DNA of 64,000 nt, taken from assembly GCA_023416695.1 (NCBI GenBank), contig JAEZGY010000092.1:16599-80598 (forward strand), read 5' to 3'. Source of the stretch: Bacillota bacterium. Its GTDB lineage: Bacteria; Bacillota; Clostridia; Lachnospirales; Lachnospiraceae. This document shows positions 36,649-46,672 of the stretch, piece by piece. The notes beneath the pieces are model-generated. The model saw nothing but the letters and a program-made list of their open reading frames with translations, made no database searches and was not told where the DNA came from. Each line of letters opens with the position of its first letter. The first letter of the stretch is position 1. The translations under genes and the position numbers were made by a program.

Positions 36649-37477
36649 AATTGATTTTGTAGCATTGGTAACGGTGAAAAATGCAAATCCTAATGGTGAT
36701 CCGTTAAACGGTAACCGACCAAGAACGACGTATACAGGAATTGGTGAGATTTCTGATGTATGTATTAAAAGAAAAATTCGAAATCGTTTACAAGATACGG
36801 GTGAGAAAATCTTTGTACAATCTAGTGAGCGTTCGGATGATGGATGTAAAAGTTTAAATGATCGTGTGGATGCTAATATTAAAAAATATAGTTCAAACGA
36901 AGAGTTTGCAACTCTTGCGTGTGATATTTGGATAGATGTACGTAGTTTTGGACAGGTATTTGCTATAAAAAAGGATAAAAAGGGAGAAGGGGTTTCTGTT
37001 GGCGTCCGTGGACCAGTCTCTATTCATCAAGCTAAAAGCATTGATGTTGTTGATATAAACAGTATGCAAATTACTAAAAGTGTTAATAGTGAAACAAAAG
37101 ATAAGAAGAGTTCGGATACCATGGGAACAAAGCATATGGTAGATTTTGGGCTGTTTAAAATCAAAGGTTCTATTAATGTACAGTTAGCTGAGAAAACGGG
37201 TTTCACAACAGAGGATGCAGAGAAAATTAAAGAGGCATTAAGAACATTATTTGTAAACGATTGCTCTTCAGCAAGACCTGATGGAAGTATGGAGGTAGTG
37301 AATTTATATTGGTGGGAACACAGTAATAAAACTGGTCAATATTCTTCAGCAAAAGTTCATGATTTAGTTGTTGTAAGCAAGAAAGATGGTGTGACGATTC
37401 CAACAGATATTGGTGATTATGATATCGCAGTAAATGAATTAGAGGGCTTACAAGTTGAAGTAATTGAAGGGTTGTAG
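36629..37477 (+). CDS. cas7c: Cas7 (Csd2), Cascade backbone of type I-C
   Basis: 282 residues with the hallmark NPNGDPLNGNRPR near the N-terminus and the SVNSETKDKKSSDTMG loop. Multiple copies coat the crRNA. It overlaps cas8c by 20 bases. The ATG at 36629 is preferred (GGTGAAG close upstream); one at 36617 would add four residues. Confidence 0.94.
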   Translation: MTVLKNKIDFVALVTVKNANPNGDPLNGNRPRTTYTGIGEISDVCIKRKIRNRLQDTGEKIFVQSSERSDDGCKSLNDRVDANIKKYSSNEEFATLACDIWIDVRSFGQVFAIKKDKKGEGVSVGVRGPVSIHQAKSIDVVDINSMQITKSVNSETKDKKSSDTMGTKHMVDFGLFKIKGSINVQLAEKTGFTTEDAEKIKEALRTLFVNDCSSARPDGSMEVVNLYWWEHSNKTGQYSSAKVHDLVVVSKKDGVTIPTDIGDYDIAVNELEGLQVEVIEGL

Positions 37478-37480
37478 AAT

Positions 37481-38131
37481 ATGTATGACGAAGAAGATTA
37501 TCTTATGTTATCAGGATTACAACATTTTTGTTTCTGCCGAAGACAATGGGCATTAATTCATATTGAACAACAATGGGAAGATAACTATCAAACGACAGCA
37601 GGAGAATTATTTCATCAGAATGCACATAATAGTTCGTCTTTTGAAAAACGTGGTAATACTATGATTGCCAGAGGCTATAAAATAGCCTCTGTGCAGCTTG
37701 GGTTATCAGGTGAATGTGATGTCATTGAATTTAAGTATGCAAAGAATGGAATAAACTTACATGGAATAGAGGGGACGTGGTCAGTTACCCCTGTGGAATA
37801 TAAAAAGGGAAAACAGAAAGAAACTAATGAAGATGAAGTACAATTATGTGCCCAGGCAATGTGTCTAGAAGAGAAACTTCTAACTAATATTTCAAAAGGG
37901 TACCTATATTATGGTGAGACAAAGAGAAGAACAGAAGTTGTGTTTACAGAGGAACTGAGAAATACAGTGATTAGATATGTAACTGAGATGCATCAGTTAA
38001 TCCGTAGAGGTTATACGCCAATTGTTAAAACATCTCCCAAATGTAAATCGTGTTCACTAAAAGAACTATGTGTTCCTAAATTGTGTAAAAACATAAATGT
38101 TAAAGATTATATAAAGAAACAAATAGAATAG
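37481..38131 (+). CDS. cas4: Cas4 exonuclease
   Basis: 216 residues of the RecB-like Cas4 family, which trims and orients prespacers by PAM. It has N-terminal Cys (HFCFCRRQW), the GECDVIEF and VEYKKGK nuclease motifs, and a C-terminal Cys cluster (CKSCSLKELC, then KLC) for an iron-sulphur cluster. It starts 3 bases after cas7. Confidence 0.93.
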   Translation: MYDEEDYLMLSGLQHFCFCRRQWALIHIEQQWEDNYQTTAGELFHQNAHNSSSFEKRGNTMIARGYKIASVQLGLSGECDVIEFKYAKNGINLHGIEGTWSVTPVEYKKGKQKETNEDEVQLCAQAMCLEEKLLTNISKGYLYYGETKRRTEVVFTEELRNTVIRYVTEMHQLIRRGYTPIVKTSPKCKSCSLKELCVPKLCKNINVKDYIKKQIE

Positions 38132-38148
38132 AACGGAGGTGAAGCTAG

Positions 38149-39180
38149 ATGAGAAAATTACTTAATTCACTATATGTTCTTTCAGAAGACAGTTACTTAA
38201 CATTGGATGGAGAAAATATTGTTGTTGAAAATGGATCTAGCATAGCAGGGCGTTATCCATTGCATATATTGGAAAATATATTATGTTTTGGATACCGAGG
38301 AGCATCACCAGCATTGATGGGAGCTTGTGCAGATAAAAATATCGGACTTCACTTCTATTCGCCATATGGAAAGTTTTTGGCCAGGATAACTGGAAAGTCT
38401 TTAGGCAATGTATTGCTTAGAAAACAACAATATGCAATATCGAATGATAACGAAAGAAGTCTAGCGATAGTGAAAAACATGATGTTAGGGAAAATTTATA
38501 ATTGTAGATGGAGTATTGAACGTACTCTAAGGGATCATGGGGAACGTGTAGATTATGAGGTGTTAAAAGCTATATCATTAGAGCTTAACGATGGATTAAT
38601 CAAGGTTCAAGCAGCAACAGAAATTGATGGATTACGAGGAATTGAAGGTCAATTAGCAGCTAGATATTTTAGCGTTTTTGACAAATTAATCATCAATCAA
38701 AAAGATACATTTGAATTTATAACAAGAAATCGGAGGCCACCAGAGGATAATGTAAATGCTCTGTTGTCATTTGCTTATACAATTTTAGCCAATGACTGTG
38801 CAAATGCATTAGAAAGTAACGGTTTAGATGTATTTGTTGGATTCATGCATACAGATAGACCAGGTCGAAAATCCATGGCTTTAGATTTAATGGAAGAGTT
38901 AAGGGCTATATTGGCAGATCGGTTTGCATTAACTTTGATTAATAAGAAAGTAATAAAAGGCGACCATTTTGAAAGACAGCAAGATGGTGCAGTTTGGTTA
39001 AATGATGATGGCCGAAAAGTATTTTTTAAGGCATGGCAAGAAAGAAAAAAAGAAACAATAAAACATCCATTTTTAAATGAAAAAGTTGAATGGGGATTGG
39101 TTCCTCATGTTCAGGCATTACTATTAGCAAGAACAATTCGAGGAGATATTGACGAGTATCCACCATTCTTATGGAAGTAG
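38149..39180 (+). CDS. cas1: Cas1 integrase
   Basis: 343 residues, the usual type I-C Cas1 length. Metal-binding motifs include Glu in GIEGQLAARYF, His in GFMHTDRPGRKSMALDLME and the following acidic residues. It integrates spacers together with Cas2. GGAGGTGAAG lies before the ATG. No damaged residues seen, so adaptation should be possible. Confidence 0.95.
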   Translation: MRKLLNSLYVLSEDSYLTLDGENIVVENGSSIAGRYPLHILENILCFGYRGASPALMGACADKNIGLHFYSPYGKFLARITGKSLGNVLLRKQQYAISNDNERSLAIVKNMMLGKIYNCRWSIERTLRDHGERVDYEVLKAISLELNDGLIKVQAATEIDGLRGIEGQLAARYFSVFDKLIINQKDTFEFITRNRRPPEDNVNALLSFAYTILANDCANALESNGLDVFVGFMHTDRPGRKSMALDLMEELRAILADRFALTLINKKVIKGDHFERQQDGAVWLNDDGRKVFFKAWQERKKETIKHPFLNEKVEWGLVPHVQALLLARTIRGDIDEYPPFLWK

Positions 39181-39195
39181 GTGTGAGTTATTTTA

Positions 39196-39480
39196 GTGTT
39201 AATAACCTATGATGTTTCTACAATGAAATCGAGTGGGAAAACAAGGTTAAGAAAGTTGGCTAAAGAATGCGTTAATCATGGACAAAGAGTTCAAAATTCT
39301 GTTTTTGAATGTTCATTAGATGCATCTGAGCTATTACTTCTTAAAAATAAATTATTAAAAATAATTAATGAGTCAGAAGATAGTTTGCGCTTTTATTACT
39401 TAGGTAATAACTATAAAACTAAGATAGAGCATTTTGGAATTAAGGATAATTATGACCCAGAAGGTGTACTGATGCTCTAG
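39196..39480 (+). CDS. cas2: Cas2
   Basis: 94 residues from a GTG start (MLITYDVST with the conserved Asp). The ferredoxin-like fold pattern continues with KECVNHGQRVQNSVFEC and YYLGNNYKTKIEHFG. It forms the Cas1-Cas2 complex. It lies 15 bases after cas1 and ends at the CRISPR leader. Confidence 0.92.
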   Translation: MLITYDVSTMKSSGKTRLRKLAKECVNHGQRVQNSVFECSLDASELLLLKNKLLKIINESEDSLRFYYLGNNYKTKIEHFGIKDNYDPEGVLML

Positions 39481-39641
39481 TGCGAAAGGATAGTAAACAT
39501 AAAATTACCAGGTCTTTCGCACTGAAAGTATTTATCAAATCAGACTGAATATAATCGAAAAGATGATTACAGATTAGTTTATTTATGCAAAGGTAATAAA
39601 ACTTGTTTAATTTAAAGGGGTTATATTTGTCTGTTTTTGCA
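39481..39641 (+). promoter_or_regulatory. CRISPR leader
   Basis: 161 AT-rich bases between cas2 and the first repeat. They begin with a hairpin (AGTGCGAAAG, 39479-39488, with CTTTCGCACT, 39514-39523). The leader carries the array promoter and the integration signals. Its identity is set by position next to cas2 and by the intact repeats at this end, while decayed repeats lie at the other. Confidence 0.8.
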
Positions 39642-42600
39642 GTCGCTCCTTATACAGGAGCGTGGATTGAAATTCAAGATGTGTGTTAGCTTGAACGAGT
39701 AAATCTCCGTCGCTCCTTATACAGGAGCGTGGATTGAAATTTAATCACGATTCAAACAGAGTGTTATCCTCAAGTCGCTCCTTATACAGGAGCGTGGATT
39801 GAAATTTCACTTTTTGGCATAGACGCTTCCATTGCTTTGCGTCGCTCCTTATACAGGAGCGTGGATTGAAATTTTTACCACTACAACAGACGAAAACGGC
39901 ATAGAGTCGCTCCTTATACAGGAGCGTGGATTGAAATTTTTAAAGGAATATCGTCAGATACAATGGGGGTAAGTCGCTCCTTATACAGGAGCGTGGATTG
40001 AAATAAATTATTGAAAATACAAACAAATTAAATCAAAGTCGCTCCTTATACAGGAGCGTGGATTGAAATTTCTTGTCAGCATCCGATACAGATACGCCAC
40101 CTGAGTCGCTCCTTATACAGGAGCGTGGATTGAAATATGACCATACAAGCAGAAATTAATCGGTTGTCCGAATTACGTCGCTCCTTATACAGGAGCGTGG
40201 ATTGAAATATGACTGTGTCAGTTTTCCATCCACCACGTTCCAGTCGCTCCTTATACAGGAGCGTGGATTGAAATCCCTTTCGATGATGGAATGTTGTTTA
40301 CTTTTTCAAGTCGCTCCTTATACAGGAGCGTGGATTGAAATTCTACATGCCCTCCATGCCTTGCTATTATAGAAGGTCGCTCCTTATACAGGAGCGTGGA
40401 TTGAAATTAGTTGTGGGTAAAATACTTTATTTGACATAACAGTCGCTCCTTATACAGGAGCGTGGATTGAAATATAATGTAAATAGTGTCACACATGGAC
40501 AACATAGCGTCGCTCCTTATACAGGAGCGTGGATTGAAATAAATGGAAAGGTGGAATGAAGATGTATAATGGTGTCGCTCCTTATACAGGAGCGTGGATT
40601 GAAATAGAAAATTGTTTTTACAAGTCTTTAGAGTCAACAGTCGCTCCTTATACAGGAGCGTGGATTGAAATAGGCCGAAGTCAAACTAGAGAATCTTGCG
40701 CTAGAAGTCGCTCCTTATACAGGAGCGTGGATTGAAATGGCATCATACAAGCAAGACCTCAAGAAAGGTTGGGTCGCTCCTTATACAGGAGCGTGGATTG
40801 AAATTTAATGCTTCTTTGTCCATGTCATACTCTTTAGCTGTCGCTCCTTATACAGGAGCGTGGATTGAAATTTTTGCTCGCTTATAAAAATCTTTAGAAA
40901 TCTCAGTCGCTCCTTATACAGGAGCGTGGATTGAAATTTTAGAAATACTTAAATTGAGCGTAAATGAGAGGTCGCTCCTTATACAGGAGCGTGGATTGAA
41001 ATAAGTGTTGAGCTTGTAGGAAAGAATGGAGCAGGGGTCGCTCCTTATACAGGAGCGTGGATTGAAATATTAATTGTTAGCTTCTTTGTTGCTTCTCTTG
41101 CCAGTCGCTCCTTATACAGGAGCGTGGATTGAAATAAACCCTATGTATAAAATGTCATTGTGCTTGCACGTCGCTCCTTATACAGGAGCGTGGATTGAAA
41201 TATCACAAGGCTTAAATAATTAAATGTAATCCCTGTCGCTCCTTATACAGGAGCGTGGATTGAAATATTATCCAAATAATAACGTATTAGCTATGTTTTA
41301 CGTCGCTCCTTATACAGGAGCGTGGATTGAAATAAGAATCAACATCCCTGTATGTTTAAGCGAGATGGGTCGCTCCTTATACAGGAGCGTGGATTGAAAT
41401 AAACCCTATGTATAAAATGTCATTGTGCTTGCACGTCGCTCCTTATACAGGAGCGTGGATTGAAATGACAGTTCGGCTCGATTGATTGCGAGTCTCTCTG
41501 GTCGCTCCTTATACAGGAGCGTGGATTGAAATCTTATATCACTATACAAGATCAAATTAACCTAAGTCGCTCCTTATACAGGAGCGTGGATTGAAATTAA
41601 AAAGCTTGTTTGGTGGACCTGCGAAAAAGGAGTCGCTCCTTATACAGGAGCGTGGATTGAAATTCTAACATAGTAGTAGTGGCATACTTAAATTTATGTC
41701 GCTCCTTATACAGGAGCGTGGATTGAAATATCGTCAAAAAAAGTAACATTTACTCCATCGTCAAGTCGCTCCTTATACAGGAGCGTGGATTGAAATATCG
41801 TCTTATCTGATTCATCAATGAAGTAAAGATGTCGCTCCTTATACAGGAGCGTGGATTGAAATTTTATGCCGAGTACCTCGCATACATCTTTTAAGACGTC
41901 GCTCCTTATACAGGAGCGTGGATTGAAATTCCGAATCGTAAGAAGGTTAATACTGCATTAGGAGTCGCTCCTTATACAGGAGCGTGGATTGAAATGTCAA
42001 CTAACTTTGAGCTTGCGTCTGCTTCTGCCGTCGCTCCTTATACAGGAGCGTGGATTGAAATTTGAAGAACTAAGTAAGCCACATATGCACTACTGTCGCT
42101 CCTTATACAGGAGCGTGGATTGAAATTTAGTCTCCTTAGTTGAATAACACTTACTGTTATGTCGCTCCTTATACAGGAGCGTGGATTGAAATTTCTAGGA
42201 GGTGGACTATGGAATTTCCAATTATGCGTCGCTCCTTATACAGGAGCGTGGATTGAAATAGCTTTAGATAGATCATCGACATATCTCATAGCATGTCGCT
42301 CCTTATACAGGAGCGTGGATTGAAATATGGTTGGAGACATACTAGATTGCGTAGTTACGTGTCGCTCCTTATACAGGAGCGTGGATTGAAATCGACTAAT
42401 GAAGATACGAAACTAAAATTTAATAAGTCGCTCCTTATACAGGAGCGTGGATTGAAATTTCTGTTAATGGCTCATAATCGTTTAAAACGTTGCGTCGCTC
42501 CTTATACAGGAGCGTGGATTGAAATGCAAAGATGGAACACTCTTTGATGGAGAAGAGATGTCGCTCCTTATACAGGAGCGTGGATTGAAATGTAAATGTG

Positions 42601-43112
42601 AAGACCATTTTCGTATCAATGGAATGTCGCTCCTTATACAGGAGCGTGGATTGAAATTGCTAAATCACCACAAATGATAGGAGCCTTGCCAGTCGCTCCT
42701 TATACAGGAGCGTGGATTGAAATGTCTAAAACATCTTGCACGGCTACTGTACTGTCGTCGCTCCTTATACAGGAGCGTGGATTGAAATATCATCTTCGTC
42801 TAATGCATACAGTGTCAATGCAGGTCGCTCCTTATACAGGAGCGTGGATTGAAATAAAAGATTGTTGAGAAGATGGAAGTAACAGGAAACTTCGCTCCTT
42901 ATACAGGAGCGTGGATTGAAATTCACTCTTACAAAACGAAAACTCAGCCCTACTTGGTCGCTCCTTATACAGGAGCGTGGATTGAAATGATAATAAGTGG
43001 AAGAGTATTGAAGTCGCTCCTTATATGGGAGCGTGGATTAAAATCAGGTTACTTGTACTGTCGCTGCACAAATCATAAAGTTGCGACCTTATACAGGAGT
43101 GTGGATAGAAAT
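39642..43112 (+). CRISPR. Type I-C CRISPR array, 53 repeats and 52 spacers
   Basis: The 32-base repeat starts GTCGCTCC and ends GGATTGAAAT; its GTCGCTCC...GGAGCG arms form the short stem cut by Cas5c. I counted starts at 39642, 39709, 39774, 39841 and so on, to 42957, then 43013 and 43081. Spacers are mostly 33-36 bases. One is 40 (40137-40176) and one is only 24 (42989-43012). The last two repeats are degenerate and repeat 50 (42891) has a changed first base, so the distal end is the old end. One 34-base spacer occurs twice (41136-41169 and 41401-41434). One spacer (42260 side of the repeat at 42161) contains AGGAGGTGGACTATGG, a gene start typical of phage DNA. Confidence 0.98.
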
Positions 43113-43172
43113 TCTGTGCACTATAGTCAAGCAGGTGGACACAAATTGTAAAGAATATCTGAGAGCAGTTGC

Positions 43173-43975
43173 CTAGGCCTGCTCCCAGCATAGTTTTTCT
43201 TTTTCATTAGGTGTCATCATTCCAAGTATTCCATGTGATCTCTTGGAGTTGTAGAATCCCTCAATATATTCAAATACTGAAAGTTGAAGTTTCTTAAGAG
43301 AGTGATACGTTCTACGGTTGGTTTCTTCTTTCTTTAGGTATTTAAAGAAACATTCGCAGCAAGCATTATCAAAAGGATAGCCTTTTTTGAGAAGGATTAT
43401 ACGACATTAAGAGAATCAAGCAGTTGCCCAAAAGCAAAAGCAGTATACTGTGATCCTCGATCAGAGTGAAACATAAGTCCATAAGGAGCATTACGTTTGT
43501 TATAAGTCTTGTGAATAGTAGTCATTACTAGGTCTACATCAGGTTCACCTGATATATGCCAGGAGACTACTTTTCGAGAAAGCAAATCCGTGACAACACA
43601 GAGATAATACCATTTGCCTTGTACTTTGATGTATGTAAAGTCGCTTACCCAGACAAGATTTGGTGCCTTTTGCTGGAACTCTTGCTGAAGGTGATTGATA
43701 CAATCCCCATTTATTTGATGTTTATGAGGATGATATAGCTTATCAGTAGACATTCGTGGTAAATTCAGTGTTTTTATCAGTCGGTACACTCGTCCGACGC
43801 TGACGTTAATGCCATAGTCACGTTTCAGAACAAAGCAGATTTTGTATGCACCAAGGCGTTTATTGTAGTCTGCATAGATGTGAAGAATCTTAGAGGTAAT
43901 CTCTTGATTCTCTTTTGTTCGTTCAGTAGGTTCTGATAACTTAGAAAAAAGTATCTTAGAAAACTGTAAAGGGCA
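43173..43975 (-). pseudogene. IS3-family (IS150-like) OrfB transposase, truncated and frameshifted
   Basis: The minus-strand frame reads TERTKENQEITSKILHIYAD, then HPHKHQINGDCI, LVWVSDFTYIKVQGKWYYL (first Asp) and GLMFHSDRGSQYTAFAFG (second Asp), stopping at VV. A CAA-to-TAA change near 43395 and a one-base loss in the next A-run break it. The rest continues in another frame (KGYPFDNACCECFFKYLKKE, with the Glu, then HGILGMMTPNEKEKL) to the stop at 43173. OrfA and the OrfB N-terminus are missing beyond about 43975. Inserted at the old end of the CRISPR array. Confidence 0.85.
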
Positions 43976-44081
43976 AAATAATGTAATTTAGACATCTGTA
44001 AGGTACTCTAAGGCAGAAGAAATTATATATAATACATGTAAATAATGTATAAAGGATCTTAATATTATATGGAGGCTGAGT

Positions 44082-44336
44082 ATGTATAAATATGAAAAGA
44101 TGGCGAAGCTTATAGAAAGTTATTTACTAAAGAATACTAATAAGAAGGAATCTGTTTTATTAAGTGCTTTAGAGGTCCGAAAAATAGACGGAATGGATAG
44201 CATATGCCCTAATACATGTTATGATAATGTATGTAGAGCTATGGATGCGGTTAATATATTTCCATCAATATATATAACTGGAAAAAGAGCAAGTTCAACA
44301 TATACATTGCAATACAATCTGAATATAATGAAGTAG
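44082..44336 (+). CDS. Small hypothetical protein
   Basis: 84 residues with a good ribosome site (GGAGGCTGAG, 3-4 bases from the ATG). Mixed charged helix (KYEKMAKLIESYLLKNTNKK), then a middle with two Cys (CPNTCYDNVC) and a beta-like tail (ASSTYTLQYNL). No family recognised; the size and layout would suit a small regulator. Flanked by repeats and IS debris. Confidence 0.6.
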   Translation: MYKYEKMAKLIESYLLKNTNKKESVLLSALEVRKIDGMDSICPNTCYDNVCRAMDAVNIFPSIYITGKRASSTYTLQYNLNIMK

Positions 44337-44455
44337 GAAATGTGTGACTATTATACATTAGTATAGGAGAATTATTATAAAAAGAAATTTAAACATTTAT
44401 TATTTTTACAACAACTAAAAGGAATTGGAAATACTACAATAAATAAGAGTTATTG

Positions 44456-44813
44456 CACTATAGTCAAGCAGATAGATACGTTTTACAGAAAATGTAACAC
44501 TATTAATACAATTCAACACAGATGTATTCTAAAATTACCTGAAGATAATTTTTTTCGATTGAACCAAGAGAGCAAAGTAAAAAGTATCTTGAAGATACTT
44601 TTTATTGATGAAAAAGAGCAAGACGTTTCAATTTCACTATAGTCAAGCAGGTAGACACGATTTTTTCAATAAATGTGGTACTGTCAAATGATTCAACACA
44701 GTTTTTATAATAAATTCTAAAGTCTCCTGAAGATACTTCTACGAGTGATCAAGAGAGTAAATCAAAAAGTATCTTGAAGATACTTTTATGGATAAAAAGA
44801 GCAAGACAAAAAT
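44456..44813. repeat. Two tandem ~179-bp direct repeats
   Basis: Unit 1 begins CACTATAGTCAAGCAG at 44456; unit 2 begins identically at 44635. Both share ATTCAACACAG, CCTGAAGATA, and a hairpin GTATCTTGAAGATAC inside A/T tracts (44583-44597 and 44769-44783), and end near AAAAAGAGCAAGAC. A third copy of the first ~24 bases lies at 43119-43142, between the CRISPR array and the IS3 remnant. Function unknown. Confidence 0.75.
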
Positions 44814-45072
44814 CTCTTTAAACTTGGTCTAAATATAACATATAAGTTAAGTAAAAACTGGAACAGTTTTAATTGCCTAAAGAGCTAAAATCGTCCAGAA
44901 AATCAAAGGTGCCATATATTCCAAGAGATACAAGGATATTGTTGTAAAAAAGTTGCCAAGAAATTTCATATATGAGCCCAATATACTAGTGGAAAAATGT
45001 ATTTAAAAATGCAACACTCGCTGAAATATATAACATAAAGTTTAATTAGTGCAATGGTATTACTTTTGAACG

Positions 45073-45201
45073 TTATCAAATATTTTACAGGAAATTGTAT
45101 GGAACAAGACAGAAGAAATAAAACAGTTACAGGCAAGATTACTAGAATGTAACATAGTTTTAGAAAAGAATTCTGAATACATGAAAAACCATGAAAAATA
45201 A
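45073..45201 (+). pseudogene. Coiled-coil gene tail
   Basis: An open frame without a start reads LSNILQEIVWNKTEEIKQLQ, then ARLLECNIVLEKNSEYMKNH and EK. The heptad-like leucines suggest the C-terminal dimerisation helix of a regulator (MerR-like would fit). The N-terminal domain is gone. Confidence 0.35.
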
Positions 45202-45407
45202 TGAAATATAAATAGTTAGTTTTCAAATCATGACTATAAGGATAAAGTTTATAAATGGCATTTATGATGAGGGTAAATTTATGGAATCATTTATGGAAGA
45301 AAATAAATAACTATAATAACCTTTAAAAACAAAAGGATATACTTGGATAAGTTTGATATACTGTAGATATGGCACAATATTATCCATTATAGTAAGGGGG
45401 AATAGTT

Positions 45408-45590
45408 ATATTAACACTAGGTATCTTTATATTTATTATTTTATGTATTAAGAATGCGTCTGAGCCTACAATACCAGCAGAGTATCATAACAACTGGAAA
45501 TTAGAGTCCAAAGATGCTCAAAAGGTCTCTTTTGGCAAGATGTCAAGGCGACAATATTTTAAGAATATGAGGAATGGAAAGTACAAATAG
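45408..45590 (+). CDS. Small membrane-anchored protein with a non-standard or lost start
   Basis: AAGGGGG (45394-45400) sits 7 bases before ATA at 45408, where a start would be expected. The frame gives ITLGIFIFIILCIKNASEPT, then IPAEYHNNWKLESKDAQKVS and FGKMSRRQYFKNMRNGKYK. It has one hydrophobic helix and a basic tail, about 60 residues, with no internal stop. An ATG-to-ATA change, or rare ATA initiation, would explain it. Not recognised by family. Confidence 0.4.
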   Translation: MLTLGIFIFIILCIKNASEPTIPAEYHNNWKLESKDAQKVSFGKMSRRQYFKNMRNGKYK

Positions 45591-45641
45591 GATAAATGTT
45601 CTTTTTAATAGTAGTGAATTTTGATATAATAACCTTTATAT

Positions 45642-45670
45642 AAGGTGTTGCTTAATCGCAATGCCTTTTT
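45642..45670 (+). terminator. Intrinsic terminator
   Basis: AAGGTGTTGC (45642-45651) pairs with GCAATGCCTT (45658-45667) using two G-U pairs, followed by a T run. Confidence 0.65.
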
Positions 45671-45873
45671 GATTTGCACGAAAGTAGAGCAAATGAAAGA
45701 ATTAAATAGATTAATGATGGTAGATAGGGGAGCGCTTCAAAAGTATCTTTTTTTTCTTTGAGCACCAGATATGGTACTAATTTGATAGATGTAAGTATCA
45801 TAGAGTCATCTTGATTCATTCGAATCTGTCCATAAGTATCATTATATTCAATATTTTTATTAACTGCAATCAT
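45652..45873 (-). CDS. Possible small protein, uncertain
   Basis: 73 residues with AAGGA 6 bases before the ATG. The first half is polar (NIEYNDTYGQIRMNQDDSM); the second is hydrophobic and looks shifted. No family recognised. It may be a truncated gene or chance ORF. Confidence 0.25.
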   Translation of the reverse strand: MIAVNKNIEYNDTYGQIRMNQDDSMILTSIKLVPYLVLKEKKDTFEALPYLPSLIYLILSFALLSCKSKRHCD

Positions 45874-46410
45874 AGAATCCTTAAGTGATTAATACCTCCA
45901 TGGACGATTTTTAACTATCAAGAAAACATGTAAGCTTTTGTATTAATTGCAATAAACTTCATTCTTGCTGACTTCCAGCGGAAACATTTAGGTAGCATTA
46001 CTAATTTTCTTACAAGAATCATTACAGAATAGGGAGTATGTAAAACAGAACCTATAGCAAGACTATTGTATCTTGTGGCCTTCTGTTAGGTAAGGATTGT
46101 ATTTTTGGGAATAACTAATTCAATACCGCTTAGTACAACATAAAGGTATTATAATATATAGAGATGTGCTGTATTTTATATGTAAGCGACACCATGAAAT
46201 CCTTGATATATAAGGTTATGGTGAGATGTATATAGAGACTATCAAAAGTTCCCAACAATGAAGAGTTTGGAGAAATAAAACCCAGAGATAATGCGTGGTT
46301 GAAGACTTCGAAGGGGTGCTTACTACAACAAATGCATATAAAGTTACGGTGTATTATACACTCTACTGACGGCTTGGTTTCGGAAGACAACTAGATAATG
46401 GGAAGAAAAT
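45874..46410. other. Intergenic, no convincing gene
   Basis: About 540 bases; ORFs present lack ribosome sites and resemble nothing known. Confidence 0.4.
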
Positions 46411-46451
46411 AAGGACTTTTTTCAGTAGAACACTGAGAAAGAGTCCTTTTT
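46411..46451 (+). terminator. Hairpin terminator
   Basis: AAGGACT (46411-46417) with AGTCCTT (46442-46448), the inner TCAGT/ACTGA pair extending the stem, and a T run after it. Confidence 0.65.
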
Positions 46452-46672
46452 CTATGTTCGTTTTATATGGCAATCACCGAGTATCGCTTTGTCACCGCAT
46501 TGCAATTCGGGGTGTGCAACACATTCGAACTAAAATAGTTTTGGAAAAGTATATTTTACGAACGAGGAACCTGTACATTTGTTACCGGAATTTTATGAAT
46601 AACATATAGTTAAAAAGTGCTGCATTCTTGTATGATTTTATACATAAAAGCACCACTTCTGTGAATTATGCT

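Noticed and set aside
42293..43151. ORFs running through the CRISPR array (repetitive APYTGAWIE or SLLIQERGLK translations)
   Set aside because: They are translations of the CRISPR repeat and spacers, not genes.
46130..46390. Minus-strand 86-codon ORF
   Set aside because: No ribosome site, no family pattern; composition looks random.
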